DNA of 64,000 bases from Anthoceros angustus (taxonomy: Eukaryota; Streptophyta; Anthocerotopsida; Anthocerotales; Anthocerotaceae): assembly GCA_010909165.1 (NCBI GenBank), contig VJWM01000103.1, forward strand, positions 868,001 through 932,000. The letters are read 5' to 3'. A model generated the notes under the pieces. That model was not told the DNA's origin and did no database searches. It was given only the letters and a program-made list of their open reading frames with translations. The position numbers and the translations under genes are program-made. Shown in pieces: positions 34,901-47,369 of this stretch (its first letter is position 1; each line of letters begins with the position of its first letter).

Positions 34901-37900
34901 GCTGGGATCAATTTCAAACATGCATAGTGCTCTCACACATCGTGTTATTCCAGATTGATGTAATATCTTTTTCAGCTTCATGCTCTTTGAATGTGTTGTG
35001 CTTTCTTGGCCCAAGGCATTGTCCTGGTGAAATAGGCCAACAGGACATTAGACACACATAACCAGTGCAGACGTTGTACTAGACTTCATATGACCCCATC
35101 AAACTGTAAACCTTACCAGCAATGATACTGCCTCCGACAGATAAACTGCACAGTTGCTCAACTGTTCTGGTCCTTCTAACCGGGATCTTCGACTTATTTC
35201 AAGCAGAACTCTTGATCTCTCATAAGAAAATTTACTTGCCGTATACACTTGCTCAAGCAACAAATCAAGAATTTTTCCTCTCATGACTTTTGACAATTCA
35301 TTCTCCATGCCATCGTACACTGACAGCTCCTGTTCAAAGACCACTGTTAAGCTTCACACAGGAACTTCACGTTCCAAGGGTTTCAAATATTGAGCAAAAG
35401 GCAGTACCTCTTCCATAATTGAACCCAAGATGTCAGCCGGCAGAGGTGGCTGCAGCTCGCACAACAAGTTGGGCAACGAAAGATGAGATGCTCCACTCCG
35501 TGTGCACACCCCCTAAGCAGCGACAGAAATGGTCATGGAGGCCCAGACGATCTGCATGCAACAGAGACGGTAACACGGGAAGCCAGACACATCCAAGCCC
35601 AGATTGCACATACCTTGACCCAGAGACGAATCAGTTGACGAGGTCTCGGCACGTGCACCATCAGTGCTTGTGCTCTGCCCCAACGATACAAACCATCTAC
35701 AAGCACCTGGGACGAACCCTCGTAGTCCTCACATCGTGTGAGAGCGTCAACAAGAGCCACACACTTGCCCAAACATTCTGACACTGCACTTGACAGTTCT
35801 ACAGACTCCAGGTCTAAGAGTGCTGCACTCTTGTGGAAGGACCTCAAGTCCATAGTGGCACAGGCAGATTCATAAGCCAACCGCAAGGGGCCACCTGCCT
35901 GCACACCTTGAGTCTGTCAGTTGTGCCCACTCAGTTGTATAAGTATCCACATTTCGACAAATTCTTCCACTCACCAGCCCATACTTTGTGGCATTGAACA
36001 TCTGGACACCGACATTGTAAGTTGATGACATCAACCAACGAAGCTCCTCTTCGTCTGTTTCAGTCTTTCGCAGAATATCCCTCAAAATTAGCAGATGTCT
36101 CTGAGATACATACCGCAGATGCAGATTAGGGAGGAGGGAAAACGCAAGTTAGACAGAGCAGCACTTCATTCCTACGTACAAATGTTGGGTACCTCAGTTT
36201 TCTCTTCTGTCAGAACCGAAAGTTTCAATGCTGCAACTGCTGCAGCTGAAACACATTTATGACCCCTTTCAAGAACTTCTCTTTCGGCGTCTTTTGAGTC
36301 TGTGGCCCTGTAGCGAGCACACATATACATCTCAAAAATATAGCTTTCCAAAGCTCTAAGTCATCGGTCACGATTCCAAACGAAAAATTCAGAGAGGAAC
36401 ACTTAGTTACCTTAATCCACTCTGTACAACCAAACACAGCAGATGCAAGATCTGCTCCAACAACTCCATCAATCTTCTGAAGGGTTCCTCAATCTTTGCT
36501 GAACAGGAACTTGAGATATACGCATTCCACTGTGCCTGGACAAACTTGGCTGACAACCTTCGCACAAAGTCCAGCGGTTTGAAGACGGATGCCAATATCT
36601 TCACTGAGCAGTCACCTACAACCACCTTGGAATGCACCTCCTTGGCAATTTTCCTGTTCGTGACTTCCGTCGACTCTTGATTGAGCAAGAGCTGAACTCC
36701 TTCCGACGCATTGTCGAGAGCTCTTAACAGTTGACAAATCTTCTTCCCTTCTCCAAACTGTTCAGTCTCCGCAAATGACAGCCCCACTGCATAGAGTCCA
36801 GCAACTCCAGCTAAAATGGAAGCCTAGCACAAAAGAAAAAAGGCACAGGAGAAGAAGTTTAATCTGCTGCCATGTGCAACTGGCAGACGAAGAGGGACCT
36901 CTTCGTCCACTTTGAAACAAGATCAAGCTGAACTTCGGTGTAAGCCGAAGTTACATTCGTGCCGAAGATCAAGCTGAACTTACATTCGTGCCGAATCTGT
37001 GCGAAAGGCCTTGGATGTCTTCAGCACCAACCAGATTGCAATTTGCAGCTTGGCACAACCGAGCAAAGGAATCCAGCAAGTCTACGACTTCGGGGTTGTC
37101 CCACAGGATAGACAGCTGCAGATATTTGAAGACTCACATGAGCCATCGAGTCCTCACAGGGCAGAGAGGGAAATAAAAGCAGCTCGCTCAGCAGCAAAGC
37201 ATCAAGGCCCATCTCGGAGATCCTAACCTGATTCATTTGACAAATTTCAGATAGACATGCTCGACAGACGCTAACCGCTACCATGGGCGCGTGGCTGGAC
37301 AAAGATGAACACAGCCTTCGGGCAACCTGCAGGGCCATAAATCTGCCAAAATCAGTCATAAAATGGTCAAGCACGACTACACACGCCACAGTGTAGCAGT
37401 CACTGACGTATCCACAAAAAAGGTGTTGTCTTCGACAGGAGTAACTGGCTGCGTACTCTTGCATACTGTCCGCATTGAGAAGAGAGAGCACAACAATGAA
37501 GTGCAAGGACACAAAACTTGTGTACAACTTCTGCTTCATGGCTCTCAATTCCCTCTGCCAACTTGGAAGCCATTTTGTACGCTCCCTTGAACAAGCTGTC
37601 TCGCTGCTTCTCAGCACTCGAGGGAGGCAGAATTCTGTGTGCAAACAAAGTCGAGTGAGACAGTGCCAAAATTTAGCCTTCGTCCATGAAGGCCAATTCC
37701 CTGGATGCATCACATCATGTCGGAGTTCGAGTTTCACCAACATTTACAAAATTCCGTGAGAATTTACAGAAGTATCCAATTCCCACCTGAACCACGGATC
37801 CAAACGCTCCGGCAACGACAACAGCACTCGCACAACGTCGGACGAGCAGTCCCCATTTTCAGCCATGCAAAAAAACAGGTCCACTGCCACCCCCGTCACC

Positions 37901-38580
37901 AGCATTGGCAGCGCCGAGGAATCCTCTCCTGGCTGCGGGGGCGGCAAGCTGACATCCTCAACCACATCCACCGGCAACCTGCGCTGCCGGCTCCCCTTCC
38001 CGGAAGCAGCGGCCTTTGGCTCCGCTGCCGCCCCTTTTCTCCCCAACACCGTGGAGCACAGGCTCCTATACAGCTCCCAGCACTGGCTACCCGCATCCCT
38101 GTACCTCTTCCACGTGATCAGAAGCCGCACAAGCCGGTACCTCTGAATCTCAATCTCAAAGCAGGAGCCGGCCAGCCAGGCCCGGAGCTGGTGCAGGCAG
38201 TCCAGGGCCAGGGCCATGGCCGCAAGGAGCTCATCCGCCTTCCCCTGCGCTGCCCCGTCACATCCCCCGGGCCCCGCAGCGAGCGAACTCGAGCAGAGCT
38301 TGAGCAGCTGCACCAGAAACGGCAGATGCTGCTTGGCCAGGGCGTGCTCCTGGCAGCCCTGGCCGTTCTCCTTCCCCCCCGGCCCGGTGCGGGACGAGGC
38401 CAGAGGGGCCAGGTAGAGCTTCAACTGCGCGGAAAGGCCAGCAGAACTGTCTCCCCGATCCTGCACGCTGCGGAGAATGGCTTCGCTGCTCCAACATTCT
38501 ACTGCATTGGCATTGGCATTGGCATTCGCGCTCGCATTGGCCTGCCGCCGCTGCCGCACCTTGGCTTCCTTCAGCGCCAT
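28936..38580 (-). CDS. ESP1: Separase (cohesin-cleaving cysteine protease)
   Basis: About 28 short-intron exons run from the ATG at 38580 to the stop at 28936 and encode about 2,340 residues, comparable to plant separases. Separase cuts the kleisin subunit of cohesin at anaphase. The N-terminal two thirds is helical-repeat material, for example [20 protein letters not shown] near 33815-33755 and [18 protein letters not shown] near 32022-31970. The long exon 33261-32107 is a Ser/Arg-rich, probably disordered region. The catalytic part is clear: [16 protein letters not shown] (near 30640), [15 protein letters not shown] (exon 30505-29953), [20 protein letters not shown] (exon 29858-29631), the catalytic His in [11 protein letters not shown] (exon 29545-29458) and the catalytic Cys in [10 protein letters not shown], followed by [13 protein letters not shown] (last exon 29369-28936). 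Further exons are about 37634-37404, 37342-37228, 37115-37032, 36823-36411, 36307-36193, 36100-35975, 35898-35614, 35512-35408, 35329-35117, 35023-34895, 34800-34627, 34476-34153, 34044-33951, 33815-33561, 33467-33344, 32029-31807, 31723-31636, 31543-31358, 31245-31214, 31123-30909 and 30828-30594. One junction is probably off, since the summed length is not a multiple of three. Confidence 0.92.
38505..38535. repeat. GGCATT hexanucleotide microsatellite in separase exon 1
   Basis: GGCATT is repeated about four times, with related GCATTGG units beside it. On the coding strand it encodes alternating Ala-Asn residues near the separase N-terminus. Such in-frame hexamer arrays often vary in length between individuals. 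Confidence 0.6.
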
Positions 38581-39273
38581 CCTCTCATCGCCCAAGACAG
38601 AATTCTCGCCCCCTCCTCCCCCGGACTTCAAATCGTTCAAAGCCGAGGCGCTGGCGGGAGCCCAACAAGTTCCGAACGCAACATGCAAGAGAGACGTTGA
38701 GGAAGTCCCGACGTGAGTGACCGGCTATCGCCGGTGCCCGAACGGAGCCCGACACCTCCCGGTTGGGCTAGGGACTGTGTATCATGTTCGGGAAGTCAGG
38801 GTCGGACCGGCCGGACTAGCCGTGCCTCATTGGCATGTGATGGACTCGAGGCTTGGCGGGGTAGCTCTAGGGCTGCCGCTGCTGGTTGCCGCTGGAATGC
38901 GGCATCACGATTGCACTGTGACGGCCGTCATGAATTCTTGCTCCCTGTGATTTGCCATCGCTGCTGTCATTGCGCTGTGTACGGCGTTCTTGCATCAAAG
39001 CTTGGCGGGCACGCTGGCGCGTGCTGAATGAACCTCGAGCTGTGCAGCTCAGTGTCCGTTTTGTGTGCGTGTGGTGTGGTTGGAGAGCTCGCACTGGGTT
39101 TAATTCGTTGGTGTGCTTATGCATGTATGGGTGTCTCTTGTGCAAGAGTGGGGCTCGTCAATTTGCTCAGCTGCTGCCTCAGAGGGCATCTCATGCCGCA
39201 TTGGGATGCTTGGAGTGGAGACTATGCTTCAGAGCTGCTGCTGTGAAGTGCAGTAGCTGTGGCTCCGTCCGGC
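38581..39273. promoter_or_regulatory. Divergent promoter region of separase and O-fucosyltransferase
   Basis: About 690 bp lie between the two start codons, which point away from each other. It is GC-rich toward the separase side and T/G-rich toward the other. No TATA box stands out on either side. Confidence 0.45.
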
Positions 39274-41345
39274 ATGCCGACAGGTCTCGGCATGAGAGTA
39301 GGGAGACGAAAATGGAGGCAGGCGACAGCCAGCTTGAGGACGCTTTGCATGGCACCGCAACTTGCCTATGTGCTCTTGTTTTTCGTCTCCCTGTCTCTTC
39401 TGTTTCGGATGAAAGAGGACCGACGTATTGATCAGACGAGGATGGATGTGGATAAACTGTGGCTTCCCGCAGCTTCGGATGACTGGAGGCCATCATCGGT
39501 TTTGAGAGCCGCAAGTTGGCCTGGTAAGTCAGGTCTAGCACCGGACAGTTTGCTGTTCGTATTCGATTTTAATCGCTGCTGTGTTACCGCAGAGCCTGCA
39601 AAGCGGAGTAATGGCTATCTGATTGTCCGCTGTAATGGCGGCCTCAATCAGCAGCGCACGGCAGTAAGTGCGCGGTTGTGTTGTGTTTTGCTCTGTTGTT
39701 GCTGGCCTCAGGTCTTTCTCATGTTCCAGAGTGTTAGGGATTTTTGGTGTACAGTGCCTTGGTTCAGAATCTTGCTTCCTCCATGCATGCAGATTTGTAA
39801 TGCTGTGCTGGCTGCACGCATCATGAATGCAACGCTAGTGATCCCAGAGCTGGACACAAACTCCTTTTGGCACGATCACAGGTTAGGTGCTGTCTCGTAG
39901 GTCAGCTCTACTTTGAACTGAGAGGAATACAGTTGCAGTGACTGGACCTCTCCTTTCAGTAACTTCTCAGGTATCTATGACCTTCCTCACTTCATCCGGA
40001 CACTGAAACATGATGTGAGGATTGTGGAAAGACTACCAAGGAGAAGTGGACTGAAGCCCTTCCAGGTACATTTTTCAGGCCCTGTAGCCTAAGAAGAGAA
40101 TAATCATTATGGCGGTATAGTCCCTTATTTTTGTCGTCCTGAATGTGGCCACAGCTAAGGCCTCCTCGAGATGCTCAGCCAAGCTGGTATGAGACAGAAG
40201 CCTTGGAGAAGATGAAGAAGCATGGGGCTGTGTATCTCACTCCCTTTTCGCATCGCTTGGCAGAGGAGCTTGACAACCATGAGTATCAAAGACTGAGATG
40301 TCGTGTAAACTTCCATGCTCTGCGGTTTCGGCAGGAAGTGATGGATCTGAGCAAGCTCATTGTTCGACGGCTTCGGTCTGAGGGACATTTTGTGGCAATT
40401 CATCTCCGTTTCGAGCAGGACATGCTTGCTTTTGCTGGGTACGGAGCTTTCTTGGATGACAGTTCCCTGATCGAACCTGCTGTCGTGTGTACCTTTCTGA
40501 AAACTGTGTATGTGTCACATGTGGGTGAAGGTGTCTGGACATATTTACACCAGAAGAACAACAGATTCTGCGAGAGTATCGAAAACGGAACTTTGCAGCT
40601 AAGAAATTAGAGTACAAGGAAAGAAGGCAGATCGGAAAATGCCCTCTTACTCCAGAAGAGGTAACGTAACCTCTCCGCTCCCGTCTTGTAGCCTATTGAT
40701 ACCATATCCCCCATGATGTATGTGCCTGACGCGAAGAAGTGTCTCTGCCCACAGGTAGGACTTATCCTCAGGGCCATGGGGTTTGACAACAGCACTAGGA
40801 TATACGTGGCCGCCGGGGAAATATTTGGGGGGGAGCGGTTTATGGCGCCATTCCGTAAGCTGTTTCCTCACCTTGAAGGCCGCTTGACTTTGGCCACGCC
40901 TCAGGAGTTGGCTAAAGTTAATGCCGAAGGCAAGGGTCTGCTAGGACCAGCCGTGGACTACATGGTGTGCCTCCTCGCAGATATCTTCTTACCGACGTAT
41001 GATGGACCGAGCAATTTTGCCAACAACCTTCTGGGCCACCGTCTGTATTATGGCTTCCGAACAAGTCTCCGCCCTGACAGGAAGGCACTTGCTCCTGTGT
41101 TCATGAAAATGGAATCAGGGTGGATGGGCAAACGCAGCTTTGAGGCCTCAGTGAGGGAAGTTATGAAGAGCAGTCCCTCCGGAGGCCCTCACCGTCGAGC
41201 ACTACCCGAGTCATTCTACACCAATCCCTGGCCCGAGTGCTTTTGCCAAGTGAACGCCCCTGGTGATGACAGATGCCCTTCCTCCCCTATTCCTGATTTG
41301 GAGCACATCCAGTCTCCGCATGTGCGAGAAGAGCCTGGCCTGTGA
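39274..41345 (+). CDS. O-fucosyltransferase family protein (type II membrane)
   Basis: Seven exons are predicted at 39274-39523, 39593-39663, 39793-39881, 39960-40065, 40155-40438, 40531-40660 and 40755-41345. All phases agree and give 506 residues. Members of this plant family (GT106/PF10250) are Golgi enzymes, several of which transfer fucose or rhamnose to cell-wall or protein acceptors. The N-terminus has one membrane segment (LAYVLLFFVSLSLLF, about residues 30-44) after a basic stretch, giving type II topology. Family motifs follow in order: GGLNQQRTAICNAV, LVIPELDTNSFWHD, FSGIYDLPHFI, VAIHLRFEQDMLAFAG, CPLTPEEVGLILRAMGF, IYVAAGEIFGGE, and DIFLPTYDGPSNFANNLLGH near the end. The start at 39274 is the first ATG in frame; a second at 39289 is possible. 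The acceptor substrate cannot be told from sequence. It is transcribed away from separase. Confidence 0.9.
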
Positions 41346-43001
41346 AGTTGCTGGCCTTTTCTGGTGGTGCCAACCACCCAAGAGCTACGCACCAGGCTGT
41401 ACCTCAGACCGGAAAAACATCGCACAGTATGTACATATTGCACAAGCAGGTGTGTGGAGAGTTGCTGTTTCTTATTCCAGCTTTGCAGCTCAGGTGCAAG
41501 ACCGCAGAAAGCTATTGCCTCGGTAGCCACGTGTTATTGGCCCAGGAAGTTCCTCTCATCAAGGAGCGGAAGTGTCGGACAGGTAGCCCAACTAAAGCCA
41601 TCGGCCGGGTCACTCGTCTAATCCTGTTCAGCGGCGACCCTGCCTCACCCAAGACTGGATATGTACATACAGACATACAACACACATGGTCTACCTAGTC
41701 CATTCTTTGACCTGCGTAACAAGGGCTGCGGACCTGTAGACCAGGCTTGGCTTGCATGTACCGTTCCCCGGCATTGACACAGTCGAGGGCCCATTCTGGG
41801 GAAGGTGAGCAGCGAATATGCGCAGAGATTCCAAATCTCCGACAACCGCTAGAATCACCCCCACCTTTCTTGTCTGTGGCATCTTACAACATGGCATAAC
41901 ATGTAGCCACAGAGTTTGTGAAAGCGAGCAGCCGCGCGGGCATCTTCCGGGGAAGCTTCCTTCTCCTCACGATCACGAGCGGCGTGGTGATGGGTTACAA
42001 CTCACAAGCAATGTAGGTGAAGAGCCCCTTTGTGTTTGCACGGCGCTATCTCATGAGAAGCCGAGTACCAGCGCCCACCCACCAAATCAGAACGTACATA
42101 TGTAGCGGCAAAGTACAGGGCAGCAAGAAAGAAAGACGAGCCCATGCAGTAAAGGCAGCGGGCAATAAAGATTTGCAGGGTTGCTGTAAACCGTAGACCG
42201 TACGTACTATAACTGTCAGAATAAATATGATAATAATAATAAGTCGCCACCATAATGTTGGTAAATTCTGGAATTTTGACACCATTGTCGCAGTGGTGCG
42301 TATGACGAGTTCATTCGAAGTTTAGGAGACGCGTCGTTCGCCAAAGAGCTGCGATTGTGGAATAACCGCCGTGGAGAGAAAAGCGGGGCGTGAGAAGCGG
42401 GCAGCCAATCCTGGTGCAGACCGTTCTAGTCACCTCTGGCATCGCCTCGCCTCGCCACTGCAGTCAAGCCCCAGCGCCCGGCGCCTGCTGCTGCTGCTGC
42501 TGCTTCTGCGAAGGTGCCAATCTGGACGATGCTCCTTGCTGTTCCTGTTCCTGTTCCTGGTCCTCGTCCTGTTGCCGCTGCTGCTGCTGCAGAGCTGCTC
42601 TCTCTCCCCCTCGCTCTCGCACACTCTCTCTCCCTCTCGCATGTGGGGCTCACTTTCTCTCACACACAGGCACTGACTGAATGATTGTCCCGGGCCTTCC
42701 TCCTATTCCCCTGTCCGCAGCGCCCGGCTAAATCTCTGCTCGCCAGCCTCACGTCTAGTTTTGCTCGCTGTCGCTCCTGCCAATTCCGCCCATTGCAGCA
42801 GCGGCCTCCTCCTGCTCTGCCTCCCCTGCCCTTGCTCCTCTCCTGCCTCCTGCTGCTGCTGCTGTGGGCGAGAGGGCGAGAGGGCGAGAGGGCGAGTTGG
42901 CGCTGCTCGGAATTGGGTCGGGAGGGAGAGGGGTGGGGAGTCTGCCAGCGGGCTCCAGGCCGCCGGGTTGCCATCGCCTGGGCGTGACCACCCGAGCCAG
43001 C
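41346..43001. other. Intergenic with CT-rich and GAGGGCGAG microsatellites
   Basis: This holds the 3' side of the O-fucosyltransferase gene and the 5' side of GAPN. From about 42475 to 42665 there is a CTGCTG run, then CTCTCT-type tracts. At about 42868-42896 the unit GAGAGGGC is repeated about four times. Pyrimidine-rich tracts just upstream of a plant start codon are common in 5' untranslated regions. No separate gene is supported. Confidence 0.5.
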
Positions 43002-45257
43002 ATGGCCGGAACCGGGGTCTTCAGCGAGATCATCGACGGGGACGTGTACAAGTACTACGCCGACGGCGAGTGGAAGAAGTCGGCGTCCAAGGCCTCCGTC
43101 CAGATTTTCAATCCGGCCACCCGGAAAGTGCAGTACAAGGTGCAAGGTGAGCGGGGAGCTTGCCTTGCCGGGTGTGGCTAATTCGGGCCTGTCGGACCGG
43201 AATTGGGGGCCAGCTGCTTGCATGCGTCGCTGCTCACCGCTGTCTTGTGTGCCTGGGCCGCGCCAGCCTGTACCCAGGATGAGGTGAACAAGGTGATGGA
43301 GAGTGCCAAGGCAGCTCAGAAGCTGTGGGCCAAGACGCCGCTGTGGAAGAGGGCGGAGACGCTGCACAAGGCCGCTGCTATCTTGAAGGAGAATAAGGGA
43401 CCCATTGCCGAGTGTCTGGTGAAGGAGGTGTCCAAGCCTGCCAAGGACTCCGTCACTGAGGTATGGGGGACTGTGTGTCAGTTTGTTTGGGAGCGGGCAG
43501 ATGTTGTGTGGCAGGCCTGATCACCTTCGCCGGTGTCGCTGGCAGGTTGTGCGATCTGGCGATCTCATATCGTACACTGCGGAAGAGGGGGTTAGGATTT
43601 TGGTGGAAGGGCGCTTCTTGGCGTCCGACAGCTTTCCTGGAAATGACAGAAATAAGTTGTGCTTGGCTTCCAGGGTAAGTATTGTTTCTTGTGTGTCATG
43701 CATTTTGGAGGTGCATCCATGTCATGCTGCTTCTGGTTGCTGACGTGCATGAGGATGTGCAGATCCCTTTGGGAGTTGTGCTCGCCATTCCCCCCTTCAA
43801 TTATCCCGTCAATTTGGCCGTCTCTAAGATTGCGCCAGCCCTGATAGCTGGCAATGCCCTGGTGTTGAAGCCTCCAACTCAGGTGAAAATGTGGCATGCT
43901 CTTCGAGAATTGTCTTATGTTTGTCTGCGATGTGCCTAACGTTTGTCTGCTGCTTGCCCAGGGCGCGGTTGCTGCCCTGCACATGGTGCATTGCTTCCAT
44001 CTCGCAGGATTCCCAAAGGGTTTGATTAGTGCCATCACGGGGAAGGGATCTGAGATCGGGGACTTCCTGACCATGCACCCATTGGTGAACTGCATCAGGT
44101 CCGTGGTCGTCAGCTGCCTTACATGATGTTTTCCCGCTCTCTTTATCTACCTTTACCCACACGTCCCCTAACTGGTGTTTTTTCGCTGTGTACAGCTTCA
44201 CAGGAGGAGATACCGGCATTGCCATTTCTAAGAAAGCAGGCATGGTGCCTCTTCAGATGGAACTGGGTGGGAAAGACGCCTGCATTGTTCTGGAAGATGC
44301 TGACCTTGAACTTGCAGCAGCCAACATTGTCAAGGGAGGCTTCTCCTACAGGTATTTGTTTGTCGAGACGATCCAGGATCAGAAGTGACTATTCTTGATG
44401 CATGCTGCTGTCAGTTGCTCACGACGAATCCTCCGTCACTGCAGCGGCCAAAGATGTACAGCCGTGAAGGTTGTTCTTGTTATGGAGGCTGTTGCTGATG
44501 CTCTAGTTTCCAAGGTTAACAACAAAGTATCGAAGCTGACTGTTGGTGCCCCAGAGGATGACTGCGACATCACCCCCGTTGTCAGTGAATCCTCTGCGAA
44601 CTTTATCGAGGGCCTTGTCAAGGATGCCAAGGATAAGGGCGCCAAATTCTGGCAGGACTACAAGCGTGATGGCAACTTGATCTGGCCTTTGCTTGTTGAC
44701 CATGTCAGACCTGATATGAGGCTGGCTTGGGAGGAACCTTTCGGCCCTGTCCTGCCTGTCATCCGCATCAAGAATGTGGAGGAGGGAATTCATCACTGCA
44801 ATGCCAACAACTTTGCGCTTCAGGCATGGCCTCTGATTTTGTTACTTTTGCTTGAGCAATTACTTTGACTTACGTACTCCAAGCGCTTTTATTTCAAGCT
44901 CGCATGTACGTTACTGACTGCTGGATGGGATGGAACAGGGTTGTGTGTTCACCAAGGATATCAACAAGGCTATCCTGATCAGTGACGCAATGGAGACAGG
45001 AACTGTACAAATCAACTCTGCTCCCGCTAGAGGACCTGACCACTTTCCTTTCCAGGTCGGGACATATCTCTCTGCTCTCCTGGTGTAAGTTTTTAGGTGT
45101 TTGATCTGAGACAGACTTCTGACGTAATATCCATGGTGCACAGGGGCTGCGAGACAGTGGTATCGGGTCTCAAGGTATCACCAACAGCATAAACATGATG
45201 ACGAAAACCAAGAGCACAGTCATCAATCTTCCATCGGCTTCGTACACGATGGGATGA
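43002..45257 (+). CDS. GAPN: Non-phosphorylating NADP-glyceraldehyde-3-phosphate dehydrogenase (ALDH11)
   Basis: Nine exons are predicted at 43002-43146, 43267-43460, 43546-43674, 43763-43882, 43962-44098, 44196-44351, 44445-44823, 44939-45055 and 45144-45257. They give 496 residues, the length I know for plant ALDH11A proteins. The cytosolic enzyme oxidises glyceraldehyde 3-phosphate directly to 3-phosphoglycerate and makes NADPH, bypassing ATP formation. The catalytic Cys298 is in [11 protein letters not shown] and the general base Glu264 is in [13 protein letters not shown]. The ALDH blocks [42 protein letters not shown] and [15 protein letters not shown] are intact. The protein ends [20 protein letters not shown]-like, as in ALDH11. 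The intron after exon 7 seems to use a GC donor (CAG/GCATGG) with a normal AG acceptor. The gene looks functional. Confidence 0.96.
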
Positions 45258-45600
45258 AGCCGCTCTGGTAGAAGGATTATCAGGTTCCACAGAACTAGGG
45301 GGATCGTAATTTTCAAAAAACTGCCATACCGGCAGATGATGGCATATTTGGCCAGGTTCTGGATTTTGAGTGCCTGGAACTGGTAGAGGCTTGCGCCATA
45401 ATTAGTTCTCTGAGGGATCTTAGAGAGACGAGATTAGTGAAGCATTTGCTGCAAAATTGTGATTGTTATGGCACTTTGTACAGCTATCAATGTACAACGG
45501 AAGGTCCATACTCCTGATGTGTAACATTCCAATTGCTATGCACATTTCTAGGCCCCTCCAACTGTACAGCGCAATAAACCTATTTGCTACAACTTAAACA
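45258..45600. other. Convergent intergenic region
   Basis: Between the stop of GAPN (+) and the stop of the MFS gene (-). Probable overlapping 3' untranslated regions. No feature seen. Confidence 0.5.
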
Positions 45601-47369
45601 TCAACCAGCTCCCGTATCACGAGTTGACGACGGTATGAACGTAGACCTGTCTGTGAACGTATCGTCTTCCGCGGCTTCCTCCAACAAAGCGTTCCAAGTT
45701 TCATCCCAATCTCGCAAAGATTGCCGAGAAATCGCCTCCATCTGCAGCGCCTTGCCATCTTCCTCTGAGCTGCTCATCGTCCGCACCTGATCTCTGTCCC
45801 TTGGGTACGTGCGGTACAACAGCGTGATGACAATAATACACAACAGAAACGGCACCGCTATACAGAAATACAGTCCATGGCCCAAAGCGTAAGCATTGAC
45901 CAGATCCTTGGACACAGTTCCATCTCCATCCTTCTTAACCTTGTGGAAGCTGAATGCACGTTCCGCAAGAATCCCCACCAGTGGTGCCCCTGCCGCAGCC
46001 AGTGACTTCTCCAGGGCCATGTCCAATGCGTACACTGTGGTACGAAGCTGGTCGGGAACAATTTCCGAGAATATTGGCCAGTTAGTAGCAGGGGAGTTCC
46101 AGGACATGAGGAACCCCATGGAGAAAAGCACTATTGCATAGATCCATGCAGCGCCTGAATCTTTGGGAAGTCCAAGAAGGAGAAGGGCAGCAAGCGGAAT
46201 GCCAATCCCCGCACTGAACTGAGAGCACATGATTCTGCCTGAATTAGGGAAGTGAAATGCTGCTTGATCGCCAAGCCATCCACCGAATATAGATCCCCCT
46301 GCATTTCCCAGGGACAGTAGAGCCACAAGACAGGCAGATAAACCATGGGAAAAGCCTAGCAACTCCATCCACAGTGTGAGAAAGACCATTGCATTCCATG
46401 GGGTGGAACCCACAATCCCTTGTGCAACAATCACCTGAAACGTCCGGATAGACAATACAGTCTTGGTCCCATCCCATATTTCCTGGTACGTGGATGGCTG
46501 CTGCTTCTTCTGCTCCACTGTGTCCACCACTAGCTCCGGGTTCACACTGTTGACAAGCATTCAAGTGGCTGATCAAAACCACGATTTCACAATGCAATCT
46601 CAGAAGCACCACAAAGCAGATGCAAAGAAACTGTATCCCAGCAGATACACACCCCAGCCGATCGTAACTTGGTTGAGAGTGAAAGGGATCGTTCACAGTA
46701 GAGGAGACTGCGGCACCAACAAGCCAGCTCAACAGAGCCACGACAATAAAGGCAACCCTCCAACCGCCAACTCCCATGACGGTGTGAGGCCCCATCACAG
46801 TGGCGAAGATACCACCTGCAACAGTGCCAATCTGTCCAGCTCCATGCATCCATCCAAAAGCCATTCCCCGTTCCTCCTCTTTGTGGAGATCTGCCACCAA
46901 GGACTGCATGGCTGGAACAACCACAGCGAGACCTATTCCATTGGCAGCCCTAGCCAGAATTGCCTGCACAAAATCAAGACCACTGTCTGAGACACACAGA
47001 AAAATCTAACAGTCGCATTGCAGCCATTGGATCAGACAGCAGAACAATTCGAGTAGGGTTGAGGACCTGCCAGTAGGCAGTGGAAAGGCCCACGAGCGCA
47101 GTAGCAGTGCCCCAGACCACGCACCCCATACTAATCACGAATGCTCTGTTGCAGCGTGTTGACAAATACGCGGACAAGGGCGATGCCAGAGCCTGTACCA
47201 GAGCTCTCACAAACGTGAGGGATCCCAGAGCTGTGGGTCCTACTCCAAAAACCAACCCCATCTCCGCATACACAGCTGGGACCAAGGCCTCGTCCGCATG
47301 CTCCAACATTGCTGCCAAGTTCAGGACACCCAAGACCACTCCTTGCGGAACCTGCCATTTGAGGGCCAT
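45601..47369 (-). CDS. Major facilitator superfamily transporter
   Basis: Three exons are predicted at 47369-47067, 46963-46653 and 46546-45601. Phases agree and give 519 residues, consistent with a 12-helix MFS carrier. The start is MALKWQVPQGVVLGVLNLAA, which leads straight into the first helix. Conserved elements: GPTALGSLTFVRALVQALAS in the first half, ARAANGIGLAVVVPAMQSLV (the RAxxGIGxA signature near helix 4), and GGWLGDQAAFHFPNSGR (the loop motif between helices 8 and 9). A soluble loop with VEQKKQQPSTYQEIWD separates the two halves. The C-terminus is acidic (SSSEEDGKA, LLEEAAEDD). The pattern resembles the plant Spinster/sugar-porter-like group. The substrate is unknown. Confidence 0.87.

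Noticed and set aside
37705-38700. 331-codon plus-strand open frame
   Set aside because: It is antisense to separase exon 1, whose frame continues into well-conserved downstream exons with matching phase.
42371-42680. Leu- and Cys-rich open frames on both strands
   Set aside because: They are translations of CTG/CTC microsatellite DNA in the GAPN 5' region and have no independent support.
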